From Darksidea phi (lineage: Eukaryota > Ascomycota > Dothideomycetes > Pleosporales > Lentitheciaceae): 64,000 nucleotides of DNA. The notes under the pieces are model-generated. The model did no database searches. It saw only the letters and a program-made list of their open reading frames with translations, and was not told where the DNA came from. The stretch lies in NCBI GenBank assembly GCA_030770425.1, contig JASJFT010000080.1, positions 1 through 64,000 of the forward strand, written 5' to 3'. The translations under genes and the position numbers were made by a program. Shown here in pieces: positions 11,871-23,691 of the stretch (position 1 is its first letter; each line of letters opens with the position of its first letter).

Positions 11871-12646
11871 CGTGAACTTGTGCTAAATTGCCTGCGATAA
11901 CGAGAGAACGAAGAGCTGATCCCAGGAACCAGCTCCCCAACCTACTTATATGCGCTCCAGGAACCGCAGGTCCGTACGCCGGAGGACTAGAATCATCTCT
12001 CGGGACGCCTCATATTTGATTCGCTCTATAACCTAGGGAAGCAGAGTGTGTTTCCGGGCTTTGTAATATGTAGTTAATTTGCCCGAAATTTACCCTGGTA
12101 CTTACAAGGACGTGCTGATGTGAGAAGAGCAATTGGGAACTGGGCTTGATTCCTGCAGCAGTTCATTCTGCACGAGTGTAGCCAACTATTCTAGAAGCGA
12201 GTTAGGTAGAGCGAGTTTGGCATGAAGAAGGAAGGAGTCAAGGAAAGAAAGCTGCGTGTAAGCCGGGTAGCCGGTAGTTGCTCCCGTGAGCCGGAACCGC
12301 ACGTGACGATCCTTGAATGGTTTGGCGTGATGCGCCCCTCATGGATCCTCCACCCTCATATGCCGTGCTGCTGCAGGTTTGATCCGGCGTACCAGGATAC
12401 TGAATAGGTCGCTGCACCGCCTCATATAGCTCAAGGGCAGCTCTTTGCGGGGCTGTCGACCCTCTCGCCACACTTGGTGCTTTTACCGTAATCATCATAA
12501 GTCACGCCTCGTCTCACCGTTCCTCAACTATACATATCCCCTACTCTGCAAAGGCAAACAGTCGGGAATGAACCACGGACTCGTCGGCGACGAATTCAGC
12601 TTGCGCCTTCAGACGGTTTTTCCAACCGTTGTTGTTTTCGTCCGCG
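11871..12646. other. Intergenic between divergent epimerase and HET genes
   Basis: The flanking genes are divergent, so this 776-bp interval should contain both promoters. No clear TATA box, operator or repeat was identified, and short ORFs here have no recognisable features. Confidence 0.5.
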
Positions 12647-14800
12647 ATGGGGCTTTGCTCCGTTTGCCAGGCAATTGACTTTGACAATCTTCCTTCGCTC
12701 CCCGCTCATTATGATGGCTATCACTGGGGCTGGAAGAAAGGTTCCGGCTTGCTTGGGTTCCTCAGTCGGCTAACTGAAGCACGTAGGGCTGGCAAGGCTG
12801 TAGACGAGGGGGAGTTTAGCCAACCCTTAGGCGTGGCGCATCATCAATCTATAACAGAGCTGACTGCAGCTGCTCAAGATTGCCCAATATGTCGCATCAT
12901 TGAACGCGAAGTGTCTGGACATTTAGCCGCGCGAGCTGAAGCTGAAAAAGACGAGGTCTACAATTACTACCAGGAGAAAAGGGGCTGCAGTGGACCAGAT
13001 TATCGCTTCTGGTTGACAAAACGCCGAGATGGTTGCGAAGGCTTTTTGGTTGTCTCTCTGGATACAGGCGCTTCAGAAGAGGTATGGCTTCTGGCTGGTG
13101 TTGGATTCTGTGTTGAAGGTAGCTATTCTCTACCACGCGATTAGGACGGGACTGACATGGAGCGTACAGATGACGATCCGCTAGGTGCTGTAATTCCTGG
13201 GCGCGTCGTTCAAGAAAATCCTGCACTCGAAAAGACTCTAGCGCGAGCGGTTAAGTTCGTACACGAATGTGATGAACGACACACAGGCGGAAGGTGCTTG
13301 GTGGGTGATGTGAAACTGCCTACCAGAATCGTCGAAGTTAGGTCCGACGCTTCTCCCCATGGAATCAAACTTGTCGAGCCGGGTGGAATCCGAGGGAGAT
13401 ACACTGCTTTGAGTCATAGATGGGGACAGAAGAACCCCCTCGCTACTACACGCGCGACCCTGGAGGCCTACAAAAAGTCTATACCCGAGGACGATCTACC
13501 CAGGTCATTCCGAGATGCTATCGCTATGACACGTAAATTGGGATTGCAGTACCTCTGGATCGACGCGCTTTCTATATGCCAGGACGACGGACCGGAGTGG
13601 GAACGAGAATCCTCAAAGATGGCTTCGATCTACGCAGACGCCTATCTGGTGCTAGCGGCCACAGGGGCCGCGCAGGACAGCGATGGCCTGTTCTTTTCGC
13701 GAACCCCTCCCGCATACGAACTCTTCGAGTACACAAAAAATGGTATAACTGGTACTATACATGCCTTCGCGATTCAAAAGGACCAACGAGCGGCTTCCTC
13801 GAGCGGTTATTGTCGACTGGACGACGAGCCTCTGTCGACCCGTAGCTGGGTCCTTCAAGAACGCATTCTAGCATCCCGAACTCTTCATTTCGCCTCTGAC
13901 CAGATCTTTTTTGAGTGCTACACCCATTGTCGAAGCGAGGACGGATTCAAGATGAACGATCGTCTCAACAACATCTATAAAGATTTGAAGCCCAAGACTT
14001 CGGAAAGCTGTGACGGCAACCCGGCAACACCAATGTTTCGAGGCCCATCGTTTTGGTATGACATGCTACGGGACTATACTAAGAGAAAGTTGACCAAGAG
14101 CTCCGACAAACTCCCAGCGCTTTCTGGACTTGCTAGAATTGTAGAGGGACAGATAGGAGACACGTACGTTGCCGGACTGTGGCGCTCAACATTGCTTGAG
14201 GGCATCCTCTGGCAAGCTGTGGGCACGCACCGTGGGGCTACAAGCGCCCCGCTTGACTATCGTGCGCCGTCATGGTCATGGGCTTCGATTGATGGCCTTG
14301 CCGGAAATCTAGGTCTTGGTAAAGACCAGAGGTTCGGACAAGAAGATGCGGAATGGGCCGATATTGGCACTATTCTTGATTACCACATCGAATTGAAGGG
14401 TGAGAACCCCTACGGTGAGGTGACGTCCGGGTGGGTCAAGATCAAAGCTCCAGTCGAGCCACTTATTCCGAGTGAAGAGAAAGAGCTGGACCACGAGACC
14501 GTGCCCCATAAACGAGCCCTCCGAATGAAGACGAAGTCCGGGAAGCCCTTTGGCACCTACTGCATGTTCGACACCATGGAGGACGATACAGCGTTGAAGC
14601 TATCGCTTTCTGCACTGCCTTTAGCTTATTTGCAGCGAAAAAAGAGCGGCCGAACCTTCCAGGCGCTGATTATTACACCTGTTGAAGGGCAGAAAGATCA
14701 CTACCGGCGTGTAGGAAAAATCATATTCGATGATGAGTCGATTGGAAGGTGCGTTTGGATGGATGATCATTCCAAGATGGAGACTGTCACGTTGTTGTAG
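12647..14800 (+). CDS. Heterokaryon incompatibility (HET) domain protein
   Basis: Predicted 700 residues, join(12647..13118, 13170..14800), with a 51-nt intron (GTAGCT...CGTACAG) joining FCVED to DDPLGAV. Exon 1 starts MGLCSVCQAIDF and includes a second cysteine pair (CPICRIIE), a common N-terminal arrangement in long HET proteins. The HET domain spans about 233-325 with RYTALSHRWG, LPRSFRDAIAMTRKLG, YLWIDALSICQDD and MASIYADAYLVLAATGA; WVLQERILASRTLHF and APSWSWASIDG follow, as in this family. HET proteins can trigger cell death on non-self contact, although most genomic copies are of unknown role. The frame is complete with no sign of inactivation. The truncated hydrolase lies 300 bp downstream. 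Confidence 0.93.
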
Positions 14801-15101
14801 TGGATTATTCCAGTCTATGTTGGGGCCAAGAGGAGGCGGGGTGAAACGCTCTCTCGGACTACGCCTCATTAACTGTTGCATACCAGGCTTCTGTCCTACT
14901 GCGCTGTGTCCACAGCAACCGCAATCACTTTATGCACATCTTCGTCTTTCTTTTGCTTCTTCAACGTACAAAGTCCATTTTAGGGCACATGCCGCACTAT
15001 TTACTATTGGAAGTGGTAAAACAGCGCAGCTCCTAGTTCCTTATACTGACACCCCCAATCAGCCTTCTCGGCTTTATACCGCTACCTGCCCTGCCTTAGC
15101 A
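14801..15101. other. Short intergenic spacer
   Basis: Contains the HET gene 3' end and the leader of the truncated hydrolase. The HET reading frame's neighbour frame stays open across it, but the sequence has no protein-like features. Confidence 0.4.
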
Positions 15102-15638
15102 ATGACAACTTCTAAAGTGCCAACCTACACCGACGGTGGGGTAATTGAATTCCTCTGCGATCGACGTTTCCACCGGACTTTTACTCTGCCGCCAAACCCT
15201 GCTACTAAACGAGCAAAACCGTACCGGGTCTCTTACGCCGACTATGGCGACCGGAACAGCGACGCCGTGGTCCTTTTCTGCGGCGCCTTAATGACAAACC
15301 GAACCAGTTATTCGCCCCTGGATCAGCTTGCTAAGAAGCACGAGGTAAGGATTTTGCATCCGGATCGCCCTGGTATTGGGGGTAGTGATCCAGTGGGTTT
15401 GCATGAACGCATCGACATTCTTGATGATTGCTGGGTGCGTGCCGTCATCGACGGCGGAAGTGATACAGAAACGACGGGCGGCACGCAGGAGGGCACTAGG
15501 TGCTATAAGGTTTGGAGATGGGTGCTTCGGAAGACAAATCATATGAACTTGATTGACGCTGGTTTTAAAGGATCGGCAAAGTGGTTGGAGAGGGTGAGGG
15601 CGTCGTTTGAGGTTGCTGAGGAGGGTTTATCTCGGTAG
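15102..15638 (+). pseudogene. Alpha/beta hydrolase with deleted core
   Basis: The ATG at 15102 gives 178 residues. The first half is a good alpha/beta-hydrolase N-terminus: YRVSYADYGDRNSDAVVLFC, then ILHPDRPGIGGSDPV. After ERIDILDD (about residue 111) the sequence jumps to a segment typical of the family's C-terminal end: TNHMNLIDAGF with the candidate catalytic His, then SAKWLERVRASF. The usual 150-200 residues between, including the GxSxG nucleophile elbow and the acid residue, are absent. The frame is open across the junction and no intron could restore the core, since fewer than 80 nt separate the parts. I read it as an internal-deletion derivative, probably without hydrolase activity. 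Confidence 0.7.
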
Positions 15639-16966
15639 AGGATGCGTCGATATCGATTCAGCTACCACATGCAGGCGCGTCTAGGAGAGTAGCATTCTAA
15701 GAAGCAATACCCATTCAAAGGTACTCTGTTACGAGCCACGCGTCCACTTTCCTCTACTGAGAAGGACATTATCAGATAACCAACACGCATCCTTTGTCCT
15801 CGCTTGGTGCCGCCTTTATTGTCTTTGTCTGGGGGTAACATTCGACGCTCGCGGTTTTGTTCCCCAGGCACACACGTCGTTGTGAAACGCGCTAGCGGAT
15901 GTTTGGACTCGGCGAATCATGTGAACTGTCTGCAGCACACGTGTGGCAGATGTCGAGGGAGCTGAAATGCACGCTCTGGCGCCATCTCATTTCGACATGT
16001 GATTGTGGAAGGCAACGTGCAGTTCAATTGAGCGAGTCTGGCTGTGGGAGTCTCGTTGCGCCAGGGGAAATGACACCGGGTCTACCCCCGGGTCCCAGCT
16101 TCCGGGGCCGCGGGGATAAGATGGAACCTGGAATGCTGGGGGCCTGCGAACGCGTACGAGGGCTCGAACGATGGCACCACGACTCTCGCATAGCATATCT
16201 GTTGACTATGCGTGCGCAAGTAACGCCGCAAAATTTTTCTCTCGTCCGTGCAAATGCATGCAGGGCGTCGTTGGGCAATACGCAGCCCGTCTCCACCGTG
16301 AGAATCCTCAGACTCCGCTCCGAAGGCTATCGATAAGGGCGAAAAGTGGCGCGTCTGAGTCGAGATCGGATCAGCTCAGGGGTTCCATCTGCGATGGTTG
16401 CAAAGGCACACTCGTCAACCAGCGGCTCGACAGCCGGATCCAGGTTTGATTGATGTGGAGATGGCCAGATCGGAGGCAGCGATGGCGGACTTGTTGGGCA
16501 AGTGATGAACACAGTGGCGGCGTGAATTTTTGGTCATGGCGGAGCAAGCGGAGCAAGCGGGAAACCGGCAGGGCTTACCCCTGGCAGCTCATTGCTCGCT
16601 GAGGGCCGAATGGCGGGCTTTAGCGCGTTTCACAGGCTGGCGTGGTGCCCGTTCCTGCGTCGCTCGCTGGGATGGCGTTGCTTATCCACAAGCGGCGTCG
16701 AAACCCTTTCAATGCTCTTTTTCCCTCTCCCCGTGCCCCTTCTTCCTCAACACACTCCTTGCCCCCTCCCACTGTACGACATTGTGCGCTCTCGTGTGTC
16801 CGAGTTTCTTATTATTCTAATCAAGAGCACACGACGACGGCAGGCCCCCTCGTTCTACCTCCGTGCTCGACGCACACCACCCTCGCTTGCCTTTGCACCT
16901 TGCACATTCCACGCCGATCCAACGGGCAACGAGTGACGACACGCGTTTCTCCTCCCGCAGCCCTTT
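15639..16966. other. Intergenic, MscS-channel upstream region
   Basis: No gene is recognised. ORFs at 15899-16336 and 16530-16998 are uninterrupted but compositionally odd and overlap others in several frames. The last 250 bases are C/T-rich, as expected for the leader of the channel gene. A near-palindromic CG-rich stretch lies at about 16070-16120. Confidence 0.5.
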
Positions 16967-19825
16967 ATGTCAGGCCCTGGCCCATCACAATCGTTTAGAC
17001 TCTCGCGGCAAGGCTTCCAACCGCTGAACAATTCGAGCGACATGGCGAACAGCAACACCCACGACATACCCCTTCAGACCGTCGTCAGCCACACGCCCTC
17101 GCACTCACCGACCGTCAAGGAATCACAATCAGAGAAGACTGGCCTGTTCCACCGCGGAAGGAGACGGGTGAAGAAGACGGACTCGAAGGGCAATGCATAC
17201 AACCCGGCCCATATTCCCGACGAAGACGATGAGGACAAGACGGTCCTCACCCACATGGGCCGGTTCTACACCAAGATCCTCAACTTCAGTATTATCACGC
17301 GATACATGATCTATGTTGCTCCACTAGCCCTTATTCTCGCCATTCCCATTATACTCGCTGGCGCTGGTACCATCCTTCGAGACAAAACCATCGGAGCCAG
17401 CAGCGGCAGGAACAATGGCGCCAACCCCAAGCTTTTCTTCATATGGATCGAGATCATCTGGCTCAGTTTCTGGGGATGCAAGATCGTCGCTCACTTCTTG
17501 CCCCGCATCTTCGAATTCCTGGTCGGCGTCGTCAGCCCTGGTGTCAAGAAATACGTGCAGCTGCTTGCGGCTCTCGAGAAGCCTCTGTCCTTTGTCTTCT
17601 GGATGATCGTCAACCAAGTCACCTTCCAAGTCCTCATCGTGCAGATAAAACCCTCCGCCGATCAGCCAAACTGGATGCAAAAAGTCGGTTCTATACTGCT
17701 AGGTTTGCTAGTGTGCACGTGCATCATCCTCGCTGAGCGCTTGTTGATCCAGCTTATCAGCATCAGCTACCACCGCAAGCAGTTTGACGGAAAGATCAAG
17801 GAGTCGAAGCGCAACATCTACCTCCTCGGGCAAATGTACGACGCATCCCGTGCTTTGTTTCCAGCCTACTGCAATGAGTTCGCTGAGGAAGACTACATCA
17901 TCCAAGATAGCCTGAGCTTCACGTTGGGCAGCAAGAAGACCACGCTAGGACACAACCGTACCGGCTCGGCTCCGATGCGATTGATGCAGAATGTCGGTCG
18001 CGTGGGAGACAAAGTAACCTCGGTATTCGGATCCGTCGCTCAGGAAATCACCGGCAAGAAGGTCTTCGATCCCAATTCGGCTCATTCCATCGTGCTAGAG
18101 GCCCTGGATCACAACAAATCTGCTGAAGCTCTTGCGAGGCGTATCTGGCTCTCCTTCGTCGTTGAAGGCAAGAATGATCTGGACCAGGAAGACATGATTG
18201 AGGTTATGGGACCTGGACGGCAGAAAGAGGCCGAGGAGTGCTTTGGTGCCCTTGACCGTGATGGGAACGGCGACATCTCCCTCGAGGAGATGATCTTGAC
18301 TGTGACTGAATTTGGACGGGAGAGAAAGTCGATCAACTCCAGTATGCACGACGTTGACCAGGCCATCAACGCTCTCGATGCGCTTCTGTTCACCATCGTT
18401 TTCGTCGTATGCGTCTTTGTCCTTAGTAAGTACTGCTAAGTAGAGGCCATCTGCGGTCAATCCCCGTTGTACTCCGCCACAAAAGACTAACTCCGTGTAG
18501 TCTGTTTCCTTAGTCCTAGCTTCACTACTACACTCGCTACGTCCGCCACAGCTTTGCTGTCTCTCTCCTTCGTATTCGCTGCCACCTGCCAGGAAGTGCT
18601 TGGTTCTTGCATTTTCCTGTTTGTCAAGCACCCCTACGACATTGGAGACCGTGTCGACATCGGTACCGACCTGCTCACCGTGGAGCACATTTCCCTCCTC
18701 TACACCGTCTTCAAGCGCGTCAACAACGGCAAAATCGTTCAGACGCCCAACATTGTCCTCAACAACCTGTGGGTGGAGAACATTACCCGTAGCAAAGCTA
18801 TGAGGGAGCAAGTGTCCATTTTCGCCGCTTGGGATACATCCTTCGAGGATATCAACGCTCTGAAGCAGGAGCTGATTGCATTTGTTCGGGATCCTAGTAA
18901 CAGCCGCGACTTCCACCCCGAGATTGAGGTTGAAGTTGTCAGCATTGCTGAGATGAACAAGCTTGAGCTCCGCGTGGAGATCCGTCATAAGAGCAATTGG
19001 TCCAACGAAAGTCTTCGCGCTGGTCGGCGATCCAAGTTTATGTGCGCTCTTGTTGTGGCCCTCCGAAAGGTTCCTATCTATGGTCCCGGCGGTGGCGATG
19101 TTGGTTTGGGTGATGCCAACAAGCCTTCTTGGTCCGTTGCTATTTCACCCGAGGAAGCAAGTGCCGTTCGTCAGAAGTACCTCGACGAAAAGGACGCCAG
19201 TCGTCTCTATCCCACGAAGAAGGATAAGGTTGAGAACACAGGCAGCTCCACCGCTACCGACTTCCTCGGAGTCGGTACGGAGGGTCAAGCCATCCACTCT
19301 CTCAACAACCGCAAACCTGGTGTAGACGCCGTCCGCGATGACACGTGGAACGCCCGCGATGATGCAAGCACCATCGGTCGCCCTAGCATGGATGGCCGCC
19401 CCGACCTCGACGAAGTCCGTGGCCTCCTCCACAAAGCAACCAGCAGCGGACGTCGCAAACAAGCTGCTACGCTCTCGCCCTCGCCATATGGCGAACAATC
19501 ACAGTCCCGATCAGGCATGCCTCCGATCCCACTCCCTGTGAACCCTTCTTCACCGGCCACCAACTCTAACAACCCGTACGCCCCGCCACCGCAACAGCCG
19601 CGTACCCCGGCGTCTCCGAGCTCCATCTCCACAGGCTTCGTGGAGGAGTACCGCTACCAGACCATGCAACCGCCACCGCGTAATCAGAATCGTGGTAATG
19701 CATCGGCGCAGCAGCAACCGCCGCTCCCTCCCCAAGCACCTGGAGCTCCGGAGCCTGCGCCTTCCAGCGCGTCGACCAATCCGTATCGAGCTACCTCTCC
19801 AGAACCGCGCCCTTCCCGGCCATGA
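16967..19825 (+). CDS. MscS-family mechanosensitive ion channel with EF-hand
   Basis: Predicted 927 residues, join(16967..18425, 18501..19825); the 75-nt intron joins VFVL to ICFLSPSF inside a membrane segment. Order: polar N-terminus (about 100), membrane segments beginning YMIYVAPLALILAIPIILA, then LFFIWIEIIWLSFWGCKIVA and further helices to about 270; an EF-hand loop DRDGNGDISLEE (about 427-438); the pore-lining region ICFLSPSFTTTLATSATALL; and the MscS beta domain (HPYDIGDRVDIG, VQTPNIVLNNLWVENI). The C-terminal 200 residues are Pro/Ser/Gln-rich and disordered. It resembles fission yeast Msy1/Msy2, ER channels for calcium release on hypo-osmotic shock. A later ATG at 17042 is an alternative start. 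Confidence 0.93.
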
Positions 19826-20325
19826 GTGAACTAGACCGGACGAACGTGTATAGTAATGATACATGGTAATGAATTTCTTATCGTTGGGGAGGACAATGTA
19901 TGAGGATATTTCAGCATTCTTACCCTTTCTTAATGTATCTTAGAATTAGGGGCAAGGAGTTTCTTCCCATCTGCATGTGCATAGCTAGCACGCCACGAAG
20001 TCTATTTGCGGCGACTACTAGGAGACTGCAAGAGATGGGATGTAGAGGTACCTATTTTAGAAAGAGTTGAGTAGTGGCTCTTGCCTGCCCAAAGGACGCG
20101 ACTGGCGAACAACTAGGAATGCAAACAATGTGTTCTTTGAGTGTTCCATTTTGGTGTGGACTGATGGTGATGTCGAAGCAATAGAGTCAGCAAACCTTTT
20201 TTTTAAAGGGGGTGTAGGCCTCATTTCGATGTTTTCATCACGCTCTGTTCCATGCTACGTAGTCAAGGAGAAGCGGCCTCGGGTATCAAACTCGAAATTC
20301 GCACAATCTATCTCCCATCCCACCC
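19826..20325. other. Convergent 3' intergenic region
   Basis: The channel gene and the permease gene converge here, so both 3' UTRs are expected. A T-run followed by AAAGGGGG lies near 20198. No other feature is seen. Confidence 0.5.
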
Positions 20326-22060
20326 TCAATTCAACACAATCTCTAAAGCCTTATGCGCCCCCTTCTTCCACCCAGTCCTCGCCACCTTCAGGCCCTCGTC
20401 CTTTACGTAAAACCTGCGACTAGCATCCAAATCAATCGTGGCCGCATCCACCCACCACGGCCCTCGGTAGTACATTCTCGCGCCTAGATAGCATACAACG
20501 ATGACGATGATGGAGATGTAATTCGCAAAGAAGCCTTTCGCTTCAGTGGGCATACTTAACGGCCATACACTCAAGTAGAATTGGAGCAGGATGAGGAGAA
20601 TGCACCAGACCAGACCCCACCACGCCGCGAAGGGGTACGTCCAGGACTTCCAGGGCAGTCCGTTAACGGAGCGGCCTTGTAGTTTCCACGTGTAGCGGAA
20701 CCGGATATGCGTGAGGCAGATCATACCCCAGCCGAAGAGCGTGAAGAGGGATGTGAGGTTGGAGAGCCACGTGAAGACGTCGGCGGCGCTGTTGCCCACG
20801 TTGAGGTAGGCGAGCCCGCCGCCCAGGAAGAGTGTTATGAAGAGGCCCCACCAGGGCCGGCCTGTGGAGTCTGCGTGCTTGAATGCCGAGGGCGCCATCC
20901 CGAGGTGCGCAAGGCCCATGGTAGTTCGCGCCCCTGCATATGCTTGGATTGTCCCCGTAGATAGTACAGAAATGAAAATGACTGCATTCATCATGTGCGC
21001 GAGTGGAGGCAGCCCCGCTTCCTTATACGCGATAACAAACGGTGACGCGTTCGAGCCTGCTTGCCCGAAGATATCGGGGCTATTCGGGTCCACATTGATG
21101 GTTATCATGAGGGCGCCGAGCAGGTAGAAAAGCGAGAGACGCAGCCAGATGGAGCCTACGGCGCGGGGGACTGCCTTTTTGGGGTTTGCCGTTTCGGCGG
21201 CGACGAGGCCGGCGTTTTCGGAACCGGACATGGAGAAGACGCAGGTGGGGAGGACGGAGAAGAAGCCTTTGAGGCCGTTCTTGAAGGGCTCTTCCCTCCA
21301 GTAGCGGAAGCCGACTGGGCCGTGGCCAGGGGTGGCGCCAGCGGATGTCGCTTTGTAGTATTAGTCACTAATGCTATAATAGCTAGAGGTAGTTGGATGG
21401 AGCGTACCAATCATAGAAAAGATGATGACGATAATCCAGCTGAACTTTATGGTTGAACAGAAGACTTCGACTTCACCGAAGATGTTGACGCCGAAGACAT
21501 TGACGAGGATCATGACGACCCAGAAGATAGTTATCCAGGCCGCCACCGGAACTTTGTCTGTCCAAAAGCTAAGGACCGTGTTGACCGCCTGAAGTTCGTT
21601 GGAAATGGTGATGACGTTCATGAACCAATATGCCCATCCGAGAGCGAACGCCGCCGATGGACACACGAATTTGCCGGTCTACGTGCGAGTGAGTGAGTCA
21701 GTGGCCTCGAAAGTGTTATTCGAATAAACTTACCCATTGAACAAAAGCCGAAGGTACCGGATACATGACAGCCATTTCTCCGCTCGAGTGACTGACCGCC
21801 CAAACCATGCTGCCCGCCAGTATGTAGCCCAAAAAGATAGCAGCAGGCCCACCAGCAGCCAGACTCTTGCCCGCTCCAAGCCAAAGACCCACACCAATAC
21901 TCGAGCCGAGAGCAATCATGGTAACATGACGCGTCGTAAGTAGCCGTCTAAGGTCCGTCTCCGCACCATAGTCGCTAACATGCTGCGCTTCCACACTCCC
22001 ATTGCGAGATGAGTTGGCTGTGATTTGGGTGAGCCCATATTCTGAATTCTTGTCCTCCAT
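20326..22060 (-). CDS. Amino acid permease (APC superfamily, YAT type)
   Basis: Predicted 540 residues, complement(20326..21350, 21408..21678, 21734..22060). Introns of 57 and 55 nt are phase-consistent; the first-listed has a TGACTAAT branch site just before ACAAAG. About 12 membrane segments are visible. Signatures: LLTTRHVTMIALGSSIGVGL at about 48, preceded by an acidic N-terminal tail; AGPAAIFLGYILAGS-like helix 2; SGEMAVMYPVPSAFVQW; and VFSMSGSENAGLVAAETANP, the fungal amino acid permease motif in helix 6. The C-terminal GPWWVDAATIDLDASRR is typical of yeast-type permeases. The protein should act at the plasma membrane as a proton-coupled amino acid importer. Substrate range cannot be read from sequence. 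An upstream in-frame extension begins from a non-ATG codon and is rejected. Confidence 0.94.
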
Positions 22061-23691
22061 TGTATATGTGTGTGGGGAAACACGAGCGCCCTGCAGAGGG
22101 GCTCTGAGAAGGAACAAGAAAGATGAGACAGGAAAAATAAGCTTGCGCGAAGGTAACACAAGGAAGACAGTGATTAATATCCGCTATGGAGGGTTCCAAC
22201 GCTCGTCTCATCTGGAAGGCAACCGAGCTCAAAAAGCTACGGCCACAAGCGTAGCTTACATAGCGATAAGCAGATAGGACTTCTAGGTGGCAATGCTCCA
22301 AGCCTCAAGTCGGGGTAGGGAAACATGAACACGGCTTTGACCATGCTGAGACATTGGTAACCTTCTCTAAACGTAGCTTCATGCGAGTTACGCCTTTTTT
22401 CGTGTCGATATTGCCTATACTAGCCTGTCAACCGTTAGATAGTCTGACCACTATGATCCGGATGGTTGAGAGTGCAGAGGCCGTGTTGTCGACCCTGGTA
22501 CTACGTTCGGTCTTCGTGGAACAAATCGGGGGCTAGATGTAGTGTTGGATGTACCTAATAGGGCGGATTAACACCGAAGCCTGCAGACCTAAGAACCCGA
22601 ACATCCCTGCACATATACGAGCACCTTCCGCAAAAGACGCTGGAATTCAGCCCCCGTACACTTGAAACTGCGATGGAGGTACACTCGCGAAGAAAGGTAA
22701 TAATCATTCCAAAGTACCTTTCTTCGCGCACGCATACAAGGGGGATTTGTATCGAGGTCGACGGATTGCACAGTCAGCGCGCTACGGCGTGCGCGAGCTG
22801 AGTGATATTTTCATTAGTTCGAATGGATGCCTGCGTGCCTGCATACCGGGGTCCGAAGGCTCCATGCCTCAAATCCACGTGTACCTCAGTGCATGTCCAA
22901 CAATAAAGTTTGAAGTGACGCCTGCATCGTTGTGACCCTGCAACAATGTATCCATTAGGAAGAAAGGACAGAAAAGTGACCGACGCATGAAACCTGAATC
23001 CCGGTTGTATCGTCGTTATTGTCGTGTTCGTGTTACTGGTCGCTGGGATGCACGGTGTTCGAGCGGAAATGAGGGTGCTACATAAGCTGCACGAGGTGAT
23101 CATCGAGATAACGGTGAAGTAGAGAATGACGACAAAGCTGAGTTGCAGCTGGAGAAGAAGGTTGGCGATGCATCAACTGACTGGCTTGGGTTTCCATCTT
23201 AATTTGCAGCAGTTCATGCTGGCATCACAATATATGAGCCCATCACGTGACCGTGCGCTGTCAACGCTAACGGGCGTAACTGCCATTTTGACCCTCCGAC
23301 ACTCATCCCTCCTTGCACATCTGCTCTTACCCGGGCATCGTAGGTTCGTAGGTTTGGCGCTCAACCTACGGACGCCAGTGGCAACTTCTTCCATCCTCAA
23401 TGCCACCTACGAAGAGAGTAACACTGGGAGCCGTTTATCAATCCCGAGGTCCTGAGCTCGAGACATCCACTGCCGCTTCAATTCGCCTCTCATACACAGC
23501 AAACAATTACTTTATATTCAATTTAGACTATCATGGATTGCTAACAGTCTTGCAGCTGCAAATTAGTAAACCTCTATCAAATAATTCTTACTAGCCCTTC
23601 CAGACCGAAATCTTCGTCGTAGCCACCCCTAAAAGTCGAAACCTAAGTCCACGCCCCCCGAATGAAGCGACAACAAGGGCGAAACTCCCAA
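22061..23691. other. Intergenic region upstream of the permease
   Basis: A 1.6-kb stretch with the permease promoter at its left end and the NACHT gene 3' flank at its right. The only notable structure is the perfect inverted repeat at 22686-22728, listed separately. ORFs of up to 109 codons are not recognisable. Confidence 0.5.
22686..22728. repeat. Perfect 14-bp inverted repeat
   Basis: CGCGAAGAAAGGTA at 22686-22699 is exactly complementary to TACCTTTCTTCGCG at 22715-22728, with a 15-nt loop. It is too short for a transposon end pair. It may be a binding site for a dimeric protein, a structured transcript element or a hairpin formed by local duplication. Confidence 0.85.

Noticed and set aside
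16530..16998. Overlapping plus-strand ORFs of 96-118 codons
   Set aside because: They lie in the C/T-rich leader of the channel gene, overlap in all three frames and have no domain.
18095..18988. 297-codon minus-strand ORF
   Set aside because: Exact antisense shadow of the channel gene exons.
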